Assembly: GCF_002563715.1 (NCBI RefSeq)
Contig: NZ_PDJJ01000001.1
Location: 1,364,001-1,428,000, forward strand
Reading direction: 5' to 3'
Origin: Isoptericola jiangsuensis
GTDB lineage: Bacteria; Actinomycetota; Actinomycetes; Actinomycetales; Cellulomonadaceae
Length of the DNA stretch: 64,000 nt
Shown here: piece by piece, positions 52,460-61,095 of the stretch
Layout of the letters: each line of letters opens with the position of its first letter
Numbering within the stretch: position 1 is the stretch's first letter
Position numbers and translations under genes: made by a program
The notes under the pieces: generated by a model
Databases searched by the model: none
Seen by the model: the letters and a program-made list of their open reading frames with translations, nothing else
What the model was told of the DNA's origin: nothing

Positions 52460-55078
52460 ATGGAGCGGACTTGGCCGCTCACCGGCCGGGACGACGAGCT
52501 GCGGACCCTCGCGGCAGCCGTCCGACCGGGAGCGGCCGGCATCGTCGTGGCCGGTCCGGCCGGGGTGGGCAAGACCCGGCTCGCCCGCGAGGCGCTGGCG
52601 CTCGCCGCCCGCCGGGGTGCGACACCGGTGTGGGCTCACGGCAGCGCCGCGGCCCGCCCGCTTCCCCTGGGCGCGTTCACCGGCGTCCTCGACCTCCCGG
52701 CGGGGGAGTCCGCCGAGTCCGTGGGCCGTGCGTTGGAGCACCTCGCCGCCCGCGAGCGCCTCGTCCTGGCCGTCGACGACGCCCACCTGCTCGACGAGCA
52801 CTCCGCGATCCTGCTCGACCGGGTGGTCGAACGCCGGGCCGCGACCGTCCTGGTCACGGTCCGGGCGGGGGAGCCCGCGCCCGACCCGGTGACGTCGCTG
52901 TGGAAGGACGACCGTCTCGCCCGGCTCGACGTGGCTCCTCTGGACGCCGCGCGGACGGCGGAGCTGGTGGCGCGGGTGCTCAGCGGCCCCGTCGACCAGG
53001 CGTCGGCGCACCGCCTGTGGGCCCTCACCGAGGGCAGCCCGCTGTTCCTGCGGCACCTGCTCGGCGGGGAGGTGTCGGCCGGGCGGTTCGCCGCCACGGC
53101 GGGCGTGTGGCGGTGGACGGGCGACCCGGCGATCCCCCCGGGGCTGGCCGACCTGCTCGCCCGGGAGATCGGCGGGCTGGCCCCGCCCGTGCAGGACGTC
53201 GTGGACCTCGTGGCGCTCGCCGAGCCGGTGGACGTCACGACGCTGTGCTCCCTCGCGTCGGCGGGTGCCGTCGAGGAGGCCGAGGTGCGCGGCCTGGTCC
53301 GCACCGACGGCACGGTGGCGCGGCTCGCGCACCCCCTGTACGGCGAGGTGCGGCGCGCCGTCATGGGGACGGTGCGCGCCCGGCGCCTGCGCGGGCTCGT
53401 CGCCCGCACCCTCGACCCGGGACCCGACCCCGTGCCGCGGGCCGTGCTCACCCTCGACTCCGACCTCGGCGCGGACCCGGTGCTGTTCCTGCGGGCGGCC
53501 GAGGCCGCGACCCGCCTGTTCGACCTGCCGCTCGCCGAACGGCTCGCGCGCGCCGCCGCCACGACCGGGGCACCGGTCGCCCGCCTGGTGCACGCCGCGG
53601 CGTTGTCCTGGCTCAGCCGGGGCGACGAGGCCGAGGCCATCCTCGTGGACCTGGTGGCGTCCGCCACGGACGACGCGACCCGGACGATGGCGCAGCTGCA
53701 CCGGGCGGGCAACCTGCTCTGGACGATGGCGCGGCCCGCGGAGGCGCGTCGGGCGCTCGCCGCCGCGGAGGCGACCGGTGCGCTGCCGCTGCACGTCGCC
53801 GGGATGGCCCTGGCCCTGGCGGCCGCCGACGGCGACCTGCGGGCGGTCCTCGAGGGTGGCCCGGCGCTGCTGCGCGCCGACCTGCCGGACGACCTCGCGC
53901 GCATCCTCGTGTCGTCGGCCGTCACGGCGGCCGCCGCCGTGACGGCCGACCAGGAGCTCCTGGACGAGGCCGCGACCGTCGGCGGCCTCACCCCGGACCG
54001 TGTCCCGACCAGCATCCCCGGGTTCGGCCTCGCGGACATGCAGGTGCTCGGGCACCGGCTCGCCGGGACCCCCGGGCGCGCCGCCGAGCAGGCCCGCCGC
54101 ATGCGCGACGTCTCGGCGGACCTCCCCGGGCCGGCGCACCTCATGGGCCTGGTCGTGGCCGGTCACGCCGCGCTCGCCGGGGGCCGGGTCCGGGACGCGC
54201 TCGTCCTGCTGCGGGACGCGTGGGCCGGGCTGGCGGACTCCGGGCACGAGTTCCGGTTCCGCTGCCGCACCCTGCTCGCCACGGCCTGGGCGCTGGCCGG
54301 CGACCCCGGACGGGCTGCCCCCCACCTGGCCGGGATCGTGGTCGGCGCCCACCCCGCCTACCGCCTGTACGCGCCCGACGACCTCCTGGCGCGCGCGTGG
54401 GGTGCCGCCGCCGAGGGGGCGACGACCCAGGCGGTGACCCACGCGACGGACGCGGCCACCCTCGCGCGAGCGATGGCCGCACCCGCCTACGAGGTGCTCG
54501 CCCTCCAGACCGTCGTCCAGCTCGGGGACGCGGCCGCCGCCCTGCCGCGCCTGGAGGCGCTCGCAGGGCTCGGGCCCCGGGCCGACGTCGCGCTCCGCCA
54601 CGCCCGGGCCGCGGTCGCCGAGGACGCCGAGGCCCTGCTGCGGGCCGCCGACGAGTGGGTCGCCCTCGGCGACCTCGTCGCCGCGGGGGATGCCGCCGCC
54701 GGGGCGGCCGCGGTCCACCGGCGTGCCGGACGCCGGGGCTCGGCGTTCACCGCCGCGGCGCTCGCGCAGGACCTGGCGGGCCGGTCCGGGGCGCGCACCC
54801 CGGCCCTGACGGACGCGGTGCACCCGCTGCCGCTGACGGCGCGGGAGCGGGAGATCGTCACGCTCGCCGCCCGCGGGTGGTCGAACCGGGAGATCGCGGA
54901 CCGGCTGACCGTCTCCGTGCGGACCGTCGAGGGCCACCTCTACCGGGCGGGCCTCAAGCTGGGCGTCTCCGAGCGGGCCGGGTTCGGCCCCGTGCTCGGC
55001 CTGGCGTCCGACGCCGCGCCGGACGGGCTCCCGGACCGGTCGGCACGCGTCGTCGTGGACGGCCCGGCCGCCCGCTGA
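52460..55078 (+). CDS. Large LuxR-family regulator with N-terminal ATPase (LAL type)
   Basis: An 872-residue cytoplasmic regulator. Walker A GPAGVGKTRLA is at about 32-42 and Walker B LVLAVDDAHLLD near 110. A long alpha-helical repeat region follows, and a LuxR helix-turn-helix near 790-850 reads LTAREREIVTLAARGWSNRE and RTVEGHLYRAGLKL. This is the MalT/LAL layout, in which ATP and an inducer set the oligomer state. The target is unknown; the divergent SDR gene is the nearest candidate. Confidence 0.88.
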   Translation: MERTWPLTGRDDELRTLAAAVRPGAAGIVVAGPAGVGKTRLAREALALAARRGATPVWAHGSAAARPLPLGAFTGVLDLPAGESAESVGRALEHLAARERLVLAVDDAHLLDEHSAILLDRVVERRAATVLVTVRAGEPAPDPVTSLWKDDRLARLDVAPLDAARTAELVARVLSGPVDQASAHRLWALTEGSPLFLRHLLGGEVSAGRFAATAGVWRWTGDPAIPPGLADLLAREIGGLAPPVQDVVDLVALAEPVDVTTLCSLASAGAVEEAEVRGLVRTDGTVARLAHPLYGEVRRAVMGTVRARRLRGLVARTLDPGPDPVPRAVLTLDSDLGADPVLFLRAAEAATRLFDLPLAERLARAAATTGAPVARLVHAAALSWLSRGDEAEAILVDLVASATDDATRTMAQLHRAGNLLWTMARPAEARRALAAAEATGALPLHVAGMALALAAADGDLRAVLEGGPALLRADLPDDLARILVSSAVTAAAAVTADQELLDEAATVGGLTPDRVPTSIPGFGLADMQVLGHRLAGTPGRAAEQARRMRDVSADLPGPAHLMGLVVAGHAALAGGRVRDALVLLRDAWAGLADSGHEFRFRCRTLLATAWALAGDPGRAAPHLAGIVVGAHPAYRLYAPDDLLARAWGAAAEGATTQAVTHATDAATLARAMAAPAYEVLALQTVVQLGDAAAALPRLEALAGLGPRADVALRHARAAVAEDAEALLRAADEWVALGDLVAAGDAAAGAAAVHRRAGRRGSAFTAAALAQDLAGRSGARTPALTDAVHPLPLTAREREIVTLAARGWSNREIADRLTVSVRTVEGHLYRAGLKLGVSERAGFGPVLGLASDAAPDGLPDRSARVVVDGPAAR

Positions 55079-55133
55079 ACCGGTGCCGCCGCCCGGCGGT
55101 TGCGTCCCGGCGCGCGGCGGGCACGATGGGACG

Positions 55134-55544
55134 ATGATCTCGACCCGGCTCGCCGCACGGCTGCGCGACGCGGGCCTCGTGTGGCGGCCCGTCGACGGCG
55201 ACCGGTTCCACATCGACGCCCCGGAGCTCGACGCCGACGTCTTCACGGTCTCGACGATGACGATCGAGGCGCACCAGTTCCCGACCGGCACCGTGCTCGG
55301 CTTCAACGGCACCACCGAGTGGGCGCTGGACTCGGTACGGATCGAGGACACCCTGTGGTTGCCGCGCGAGGACCAGCTCCGCGACCTGCTCGGCGGCACC
55401 TTCCGGACGCTGCGGCACGACGGCGACGCGTACGTGGTGCACGCCGAGCTGCTGGGCGAGGAACGCACCTTCACCGGGCCCGAGGCCGCCGAGGCGTACG
55501 GCGAGGCGCTGCTCGCCCTCGTCACCCTGTCGGGCGACGGCTGA
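55134..55544 (+). CDS. Actinobacterial hypothetical protein
   Basis: A 136-residue soluble protein: ISTRLAARLRDAGLVWRPVDG, then alternating beta strands and FRTLRHDGDAYVVHAELLGE. Similar proteins are sometimes labelled pilus assembly protein CpaE in actinobacterial genomes, but no ATPase or pilus motif is present. ATG 55134 is taken because CACGAT, one base from the -10 pattern, ends 6 nt before it. Confidence 0.6.
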   Translation: MISTRLAARLRDAGLVWRPVDGDRFHIDAPELDADVFTVSTMTIEAHQFPTGTVLGFNGTTEWALDSVRIEDTLWLPREDQLRDLLGGTFRTLRHDGDAYVVHAELLGEERTFTGPEAAEAYGEALLALVTLSGDG

Positions 55545-55577
55545 CCGCTCCCGGCGGGGCGCACGGCGCGCGGCCCG

Positions 55578-55583
55578 TAGGCT
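55578..55583 (+). promoter_or_regulatory. -10 box TAGGCT, leaderless start for trmB
   Basis: TAGGCT ends 6 nt before GTG 55590. Confidence 0.6.
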
Positions 55584-55589
55584 TGGTCG

Positions 55590-56375
55590 GTGCCCGAGAC
55601 CCCTGAACCGACCGCCGGCGAGACCCCGCACCTGCGTCGTCCGCTGAGCTACGTGCGCCGGACGGCGCGCCTCACGCCGAGCCAGCAGCGCGCCTGGGAC
55701 ACCCGCCGACACCAGTACCTCGTGGACGTGCGCCGCGAGACGGAGCACCGGGTGCTGTCGGTGCACCCCGACTGGCGGTTCGACGCCGCCGCGGAGTTCG
55801 GGCGCTCGGCGCCGCTCGTCATGGAGATCGGTACGGGCCTGGGGGAGTGCGTCGTCCACGCGGCCGCCACCCACCCGGAGCGCGACCACCTGGCCGTCGA
55901 GGTGTACACGCCCGGCGTGGCCTCGACGATCGTGCGGGCCGGCCACGCGGGCACCGACCCCGCGGACGCGGGGGGCGCACCGGGCCAGGAGCTGACGAAC
56001 CTGCGGATCCTCCAGGCGGACGCCGCGGCCCTGCTGGAGCACGGCCTGCCCGCGGCGAGCCTCGACGAGCTGTGGGTGTTCTTCCCCGACCCGTGGCCCA
56101 AGAAGCGGCACCACAAGCGGCGCCTGGTGTCGCCCGAGTTCGCGGAGCTCGCCGCACGGGTGCTGCGCCCGGGCGGCGTCTGGCGGCTCGCGACGGACTG
56201 GGCGGAGTACGGCGAGGTGATGCTCGCCGTCGGCGACGGGTCCGCGCACTTCCGCAACGCGCACCAGGAGGGCAACGTGGCGCCCCGGTTCGAGGGCCGG
56301 GTGATGACCAGCTTCGAGCGCAAGGGCCTCGACGCAGGTCGGTCGGTGACGGACCTGGAGTTCGTGCGCCGCTGA
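55590..56375 (+). CDS. trmB: tRNA (guanine-N7-)-methyltransferase
   Basis: Methylates G46 of tRNAs with S-adenosylmethionine. The 261-residue protein has the SAM site MEIGTGLGECVVHAA, the acidic DHLAVEVYTPGV, and the family signature FFPDPWPKKRHHKRRL, then DWAEYGEVM. The N-terminal 30 residues are an actinobacterial extension. It converges on bioN. Confidence 0.94.
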   Translation: MPETPEPTAGETPHLRRPLSYVRRTARLTPSQQRAWDTRRHQYLVDVRRETEHRVLSVHPDWRFDAAAEFGRSAPLVMEIGTGLGECVVHAAATHPERDHLAVEVYTPGVASTIVRAGHAGTDPADAGGAPGQELTNLRILQADAAALLEHGLPAASLDELWVFFPDPWPKKRHHKRRLVSPEFAELAARVLRPGGVWRLATDWAEYGEVMLAVGDGSAHFRNAHQEGNVAPRFEGRVMTSFERKGLDAGRSVTDLEFVRR

Positions 56376-56394
56376 CCGGTGCCGGCCGGGTCAG
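56372..56394. terminator. Stop-to-stop dyad CTGACC ... GGTCAG
   Basis: The trmB and bioN stops lie in complementary 6-nt arms with an 11-nt GC-rich centre. Confidence 0.35.
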
Positions 56395-56996
56395 TCGTCC
56401 AGGCCGCGTGCCCGCAGCGCCTCGCCGAGGGCGTCGGCCTGCCGCAGCGCGCCGACGACGAGCGGCACCGCGAACGCCCTGACGTCGCGCTCGCGCCCGC
56501 GGGCGCGCCGGGCGTCCCGGACGCGCCCGGACAGGGCGGTCAGCACGGGCACGGTCCGCAGGGTGAGGGCCAGGACGAGGGCGGCGCGGTCCGCGTCCAC
56601 GCCGACGCGCTCGAACGGGCGCAGCGCCCGCTCCAGGGCGCCGAGGACGGCGGACGTCGCGGTCGTCAGCGTGACCAGCCCGGCCAGGGCGACGAGCACG
56701 ACGAGCCGGGTGGTGAGCACGGCCGCGCCGAGTGCCCCGACCGTCCACACCTGGACCGCCGCGAGCACCGGCACGACCCACCGCAGGGGCCGCACCTGCC
56801 CCCACAGCGCCCGCGGTCCCAGCCCGGCCAGCGCGTAGAGGGCCACCACGCCCACCACGGCGACCGCAGCCCCGGGCAATGACCCGACCGCCGGCATCGC
56901 CACCGACAACCCGCACAGGGCGAGCAGCTTGGTGCCCGCGCCGAGGCGGTGCACCACCGACGGCCGTCGTCCCGCGCCGGGCGGGGTCCCGGTCAC
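56391..56996 (-). CDS. bioN: ECF transporter T component, BioN-like
   Basis: A 201-residue inner-membrane protein with about five hydrophobic segments. HRLGAGTKLLALCGLSVAM at the N-terminus and the coupling-helix region RVRDARRARGRE and ALRQADALGEALRARG are typical of EcfT. GTG 56996 overlaps the ATPase stop by 4 nt. It transmits ATP-driven movement to BioY. Confidence 0.9.
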   Translation of the reverse strand: MTGTPPGAGRRPSVVHRLGAGTKLLALCGLSVAMPAVGSLPGAAVAVVGVVALYALAGLGPRALWGQVRPLRWVVPVLAAVQVWTVGALGAAVLTTRLVVLVALAGLVTLTTATSAVLGALERALRPFERVGVDADRAALVLALTLRTVPVLTALSGRVRDARRARGRERDVRAFAVPLVVGALRQADALGEALRARGLDD

Positions 56997-57682
56997 GCCG
57001 GGACCCCCATGAGCGTCCGGTAGGCGGGGACGGCGACCGCGGGCACGTCGTCGACGACGACGCGGCCGTCGTCGACGACGAGCACCCGGTCGTAGCCGGC
57101 CACCAGGTCGAGGTCGTGGGTGACGAGGACGACGTCCTGCTCCAGCGCCGCGAGGCGGGCGGCGACGTCGCGGGTGCGGCGCAGGTCGAGCAGGGTGGTG
57201 GGCTCGTCCGCGACGACGAGCCGCGGGCCGGACACGAGCACGCCGACCAGCGCGAGGAGCTGCTTCTGCCCGCCGGACAGCAGGTGCGCGGGGTGGTCGG
57301 CGTGCCCGGCGAGGCCGTACCGGTCGAGCTCGGCGGCGACCCGCGCGTCGATCTCGGCGCGGGACAGGCCCGACCGGCGCAGCGAGTAGGCGACGTCCTC
57401 GGCGACGGTGGGCATGAGGATCTGCGCGTCGGGGTCGGTGAACATGAACCCGACGCGCCGCCGGACGTCGCGCCCGCGGCGCCGGGTGTCGAGCCCGTCG
57501 ACGTGCACGGAGCCCGTGGTGGGCAGCACGAGCCCGTTGAGGAGCCGCGCGAGCGTGGACTTGCCCGACCCGTTGGCCCCGATCACGGCGACGCGCCGTT
57601 CGGTGATCCGCAGGCTCACGCCGCGCAGCACGTGACGGCCCTCGCGGTGCACGTGGACGTCGTCCAGCACGATCTCGGTCAT
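56993..57682 (-). CDS. bioM: ECF transporter ATPase, BioM-like
   Basis: A 229-residue ATPase: Walker A GANGSGKSTLARLL, Q-loop FTDPDAQILMPTV, signature LSGGQKQLLALVGVLVSG, Walker B LVVADEPTTLLDL and VTHDLDLV. Only one ATPase gene is present, as in BioMNY systems. ATG 57682 overlaps the thiolase-like stop by 4 nt. Confidence 0.92.
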   Translation of the reverse strand: MTEIVLDDVHVHREGRHVLRGVSLRITERRVAVIGANGSGKSTLARLLNGLVLPTTGSVHVDGLDTRRRGRDVRRRVGFMFTDPDAQILMPTVAEDVAYSLRRSGLSRAEIDARVAAELDRYGLAGHADHPAHLLSGGQKQLLALVGVLVSGPRLVVADEPTTLLDLRRTRDVAARLAALEQDVVLVTHDLDLVAGYDRVLVVDDGRVVVDDVPAVAVPAYRTLMGVPA

Positions 57683-58851
57683 CGGACCACCTCCACCAGC
57701 ACCGCCACGCCCTGACCCCCGGCGGCGGCCGCGGCCGCCACCCCCAGCGAGCCGTCCGGGACGTCCGCACGCACGAGCCGGGAGAACAGCCGCACGAGCG
57801 CGACGGCGCCGCTCGCGCCGAACGGGTGCCCCCGCCCGAGGGCGCCGCCGTCCGCGTTCCACCGCGGGTCGGCGAGCACGTCGAGGCCGAGGTCGTCGCC
57901 GACGGCCAGCACCTGCCCGGCGAACGCCTCGACGACCTCGAGCGCGGCGACGTCGTCGAGCCGCACCCCGGCGCGGGCGCACACCCGGCGCACGGCCGGC
58001 ACGACGGCCAGGGGCGCGTCGGCAGGGGTGCCCGCCACGGCGACGGTCGCGACGACCCGCAGCCCGGCCGCCCCGGGCGGGAGGGCGTCGTCGGCGACGA
58101 GCGCCACCGCCGCGGCGCCGTCCGCCGCGGGCGCGGCCGACAGCGCCGTCACGGAGCCGCCGGGCGTGAACGCACCGGGCAGCCGCGCCTGCATGCCCGG
58201 GGGCACGGTGCGGGCGTGCTCGTCGTGAGCGAGCGACCCGACGCCGGTCGTCTCGGCGGCGAACCGGTCGGCCGCGTGCGCGGCGAGGATCCGGGCGTGG
58301 GACGTCGCGGCGCAGGTGTGCTGCCGCTCCCGGTCGATCCCGCGCCGGGTCGCGAGCGCCTCGGCGGCGAGCCCGAGGTCGGGGTCCGCCCAGGGCGGCG
58401 GGGCGAACGACGCACGCGCGTACCGCAGCGGGCCGTGCGCACGGGTCGGTGCCCGCCCGGCGACCTCGACGCCCCCGGCGAGCACGACGTCCGCCTGGCG
58501 GGCGTCCACCAGGGCGGACCCGAGCACGACCGCCGCGAGCCCGGAGGCGCACTGCCTGTCGACCCCGACGCCGGGCACGTGCCGCCCGAACGCGGCCAGC
58601 GCGGCCCGGCGGGCCACGTCGCCGCCGTGCCCGGCCGCGTTGCCGAGCAGGACGTCGTCGACGTCGGCGCGCTCGCCGCGTGGTGGGGTGCCGGGGCCGC
58701 GAGGTCCGGGTGGTGCGGCGCGGAGTCCGCCCGCGAGGTCCTGGGCGCAGGCCGCGAGGACCGCGGCGGCGAGCGTCGTCTCGTCCTGCGCCGCGTGCCC
58801 GCGCCCGGCGCGCCCGACCCAGGTGCGGCGCGCGGCCACGATCACGCTCAC
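57679..58851 (-). CDS. Thiolase-like protein lacking the second catalytic cysteine
   Basis: A 390-residue protein of the acetyl-CoA acetyltransferase family. The nucleophile Cys101 is present in DRQCASGLAAVV and the histidine in GRGHPFGASG. The C-terminal CxGGGQG motif reads AAAGGQG, with Ala375 where the acid/base cysteine should be, and the NEAFA motif reads VEAFAG. It may lack normal thiolase activity or use a different reaction. The bioY-ligase-thiolase run parallels yhfU-yhfT-yhfS of Bacillus subtilis, whose function is not settled. Confidence 0.82.
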   Translation of the reverse strand: MSVIVAARRTWVGRAGRGHAAQDETTLAAAVLAACAQDLAGGLRAAPPGPRGPGTPPRGERADVDDVLLGNAAGHGGDVARRAALAAFGRHVPGVGVDRQCASGLAAVVLGSALVDARQADVVLAGGVEVAGRAPTRAHGPLRYARASFAPPPWADPDLGLAAEALATRRGIDRERQHTCAATSHARILAAHAADRFAAETTGVGSLAHDEHARTVPPGMQARLPGAFTPGGSVTALSAAPAADGAAAVALVADDALPPGAAGLRVVATVAVAGTPADAPLAVVPAVRRVCARAGVRLDDVAALEVVEAFAGQVLAVGDDLGLDVLADPRWNADGGALGRGHPFGASGAVALVRLFSRLVRADVPDGSLGVAAAAAAGGQGVAVLVEVVR

Positions 58852-60239
58852 CGCAGGGCCTCCAGGTCGCCGACGTCCGCCGTGGGGTCGATCCCGGCGA
58901 CGGCCGCTCCCAGGGCCGAGCGGGCGGGCTTGCCGCCGCCGGTGCGGGGCAGGGCGTCGAGCCGGTACCAGCGGCGGGGACGCTGCGCCGGAGCGAGGGT
59001 GCTGCGGGCGACGCGGTCGAGGTGGGCGCGCAGCCCGGGGCGGGCGTCGGCCTCCACGACGGCCACGACGACGGCGCCGAGCCGGCGGTGCGGCGCCCCC
59101 ACGACGACGACGTCCCGCACGCCCGGCACGGGGCGCAGCGCCAGCTCGACGTCCTCGGGCACCACCGTGGCGCCGGCGGTGAGGATGGCACCGTCCCCGC
59201 GCCCGCGCAGCACGAGCGGCGCGTCGGGTCCGGCGAGGTCGGCGAGGTCGCCGACGGTGCACCAGTCGCCGGACCGCTGCAGGGGACCGCGGGCGCCCGC
59301 GAGGTAGCCGTCGGCGGTCCAGGGGGACCGCACCCAGACCTCGCCGAGCCCGGTGTGCGGGGCAGGGCGCACGTCGACCTCGACCTCGGGGAACGGCCGC
59401 AGCCCGTCGCCTGTGTCCACGGCGACGAAGCTCAGCTCGACGGCGCCGTAGTAGGCGACCAGGCGCAGGCCGTGCGCGGCGGCCCGCTCGTGCTGGGCGC
59501 GGTCGAGGGCGGCGCCGCCCACGACGACGGTGCGCAGCCGGCTGGGCGCGCCCTGGTCGAGGGCGTCGAGGAGGTCGTCGAGACGGGACGGCACGACGTG
59601 GGCGACGTCGACGTCGGGAAGGGCCGCGACGGCCGCGGTCGGCGTGGGGGCGACGAGGACGCCCGCCCCGGTGCCGAGGGCGTGCACGGCGGCGAAGCAG
59701 TGCAGGGAGCCGGCGAGCGGCCCCGTGACGAGCACGGTGTCGGCGGGGGTGGTGCCCGTCAGCGCGGACACGTGCCCGAACGACCGCGTCCAGGAACCGC
59801 GGGTGCGACGCACCGCGCGCGGCCGGCCCGTGCTGCCCGACGAGAAGCCGGCCCAGGCGGCGACGTCGTCCGCCGGTGGTGGGCCGGGATCCGCCGGGAC
59901 GCGCCGGCCCCGCGGCAGCGGGACGGCGACGACGGCGGCCGGTGCGAGCGCGCGCAGCACCTCGGCGCGCTGGTGGACGCCCCACGCGGGGTCGCCCACC
60001 AGCGCCACGCCGCCCGCGTGGTCGACGGCGAGCATCGCGACCAGGGTGTCCACCGGGTCGGTCAGGGTGAGGGCGACCAGATCGCCCGCCACCACGCCCA
60101 CGCCGCGCAGGTGCGCGGCCCCCGCGGCGACGTCCGCGGCGAGCTCGGCCCACGTGCGGGTGCGGTGCGCGCAGCGCAGCGCCGCGCGACCGGCGTCGGG
60201 GCCGGTCGCACGGCGCAGCACCTCGTGGGCGACGGGCAC
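58848..60239 (-). CDS. AMP-dependent acyl-CoA ligase-like protein
   Basis: A 463-residue ANL-family enzyme. Motif A3 is GFSSGSTGRPRAV, with Arg where Lys is usual; YYGAVELSFVAV matches the A5 region, GDLADL and the final catalytic Lys in RTGGGKPARSAL are present. It probably activates a carboxylate to the CoA thioester; in this operon pimelate, biotin or a biotin-like acid is possible (inference). GTG 60239 lies 3 nt after the bioY stop. Confidence 0.83.
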   Translation of the reverse strand: MPVAHEVLRRATGPDAGRAALRCAHRTRTWAELAADVAAGAAHLRGVGVVAGDLVALTLTDPVDTLVAMLAVDHAGGVALVGDPAWGVHQRAEVLRALAPAAVVAVPLPRGRRVPADPGPPPADDVAAWAGFSSGSTGRPRAVRRTRGSWTRSFGHVSALTGTTPADTVLVTGPLAGSLHCFAAVHALGTGAGVLVAPTPTAAVAALPDVDVAHVVPSRLDDLLDALDQGAPSRLRTVVVGGAALDRAQHERAAAHGLRLVAYYGAVELSFVAVDTGDGLRPFPEVEVDVRPAPHTGLGEVWVRSPWTADGYLAGARGPLQRSGDWCTVGDLADLAGPDAPLVLRGRGDGAILTAGATVVPEDVELALRPVPGVRDVVVVGAPHRRLGAVVVAVVEADARPGLRAHLDRVARSTLAPAQRPRRWYRLDALPRTGGGKPARSALGAAVAGIDPTADVGDLEALR

Positions 60240-60242
60240 CGC

Positions 60243-60887
60243 TCAGGCCGCCCGGCGGTGGTGCGCGAGGGCGGCGGGGTAGGCGCGGGCCACGCCCACG
60301 GTGACACCCGCGCACGCGAGGGCCTTGAGCACGTCCCCGGGCACGAACATCAGCGACAGCAGCGCGGTCTCGGGCAGCGGCACCCCCGTGACGAGGGCCT
60401 GCACCGGGACGCCGAAGGCGTACACGACGGCGACGCCGCCCACGAGGCTCGCCCCGAGCACCCCCGCGAACGTGACCCGTCGCAGCCGCTCCACCAGCAG
60501 GCCCACGACGAACGCGCCGACGACGAACCCGACGAGGTAGCCGGCCGACGGGCCGACGAACACCCCGAGCCCGCCGCGGCCCCCGGCGAGCAGCGGCAGC
60601 CCCGCCGCGACGAGCGCGAGCAGGGTCAGCACGGCGAGCGCGCCCCGCCGCGCCCCGAGGATCGCGCCCGCCAGCATGACGCCGAGCGTCTGGAACGTGA
60701 TCGGGACGGCGTTGCCGAACAGAGCGAGCGGACCCGGCATGCCGAGCACCGCGATGAGCGCCGCGAACGTCGCGACCCGCGCCGCGTCGGCGGCCGTGGC
60801 CCGCTCCGGTGCCGACCAGGTGTCGTCCGCGGCGGTGCCGGCCCCCACGGGCGTGGTCGCGCTGGGCGTGGTGTCGCTGCCGGTCAT
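60243..60887 (-). CDS. bioY: Biotin transporter S component BioY
   Basis: A 214-residue membrane protein with six hydrophobic segments. GNAVPITFQTLGVMLAGAIL and GGRGGLGVFVGPSAGYLVGF are BioY hallmarks. The N-terminal 40 residues are a Thr/Ala-rich cytoplasmic tail. ATG 60887 follows AAGGAGC. It is the first gene of bioY-ligase-thiolase-bioM-bioN. Confidence 0.94.
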   Translation of the reverse strand: MTGSDTTPSATTPVGAGTAADDTWSAPERATAADAARVATFAALIAVLGMPGPLALFGNAVPITFQTLGVMLAGAILGARRGALAVLTLLALVAAGLPLLAGGRGGLGVFVGPSAGYLVGFVVGAFVVGLLVERLRRVTFAGVLGASLVGGVAVVYAFGVPVQALVTGVPLPETALLSLMFVPGDVLKALACAGVTVGVARAYPAALAHHRRAA

Positions 60888-60988
60888 CGTGCTCCTTCGT
60901 CGGGCGGTCCTCGGGCCCTTCCACTGTGACCGTCCCCGCGCCGCCGGTTCGCCGGACCGCCGGCCAGCGTGGGGTCGTCGGCGTGCAC

Positions 60989-61020
60989 GGAACGTACAAC
61001 GCGTTGTCGGGTCCGCCCAA
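60989..61020 (-). promoter_or_regulatory. bioY promoter with palindrome ACAACGCGTTGT in the spacer
   Basis: On the minus strand TTGGGC (plus 61015-61020) and TACGTT (60991-60996) are 18 nt apart. Between them ACAACGCGTTGT (60996-61007) is a perfect palindrome in a longer imperfect one. This is where a biotin repressor would act; neither the BirA nor the BioQ consensus is matched closely. Confidence 0.5.
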
Positions 61021-61095
61021 CGCCGCACGGCCCGGCGTGCCCGATCCCTCCAACTCGGGCTGCGCCCGGCGCGTCCTCGGGGAACGATGCCAGGC

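Noticed and set aside
60888-61095. Riboswitch in the bioY leader
   Set aside because: The leader is about 95 nt and shows no known riboswitch core; control by a DNA-binding repressor at the palindrome is simpler.
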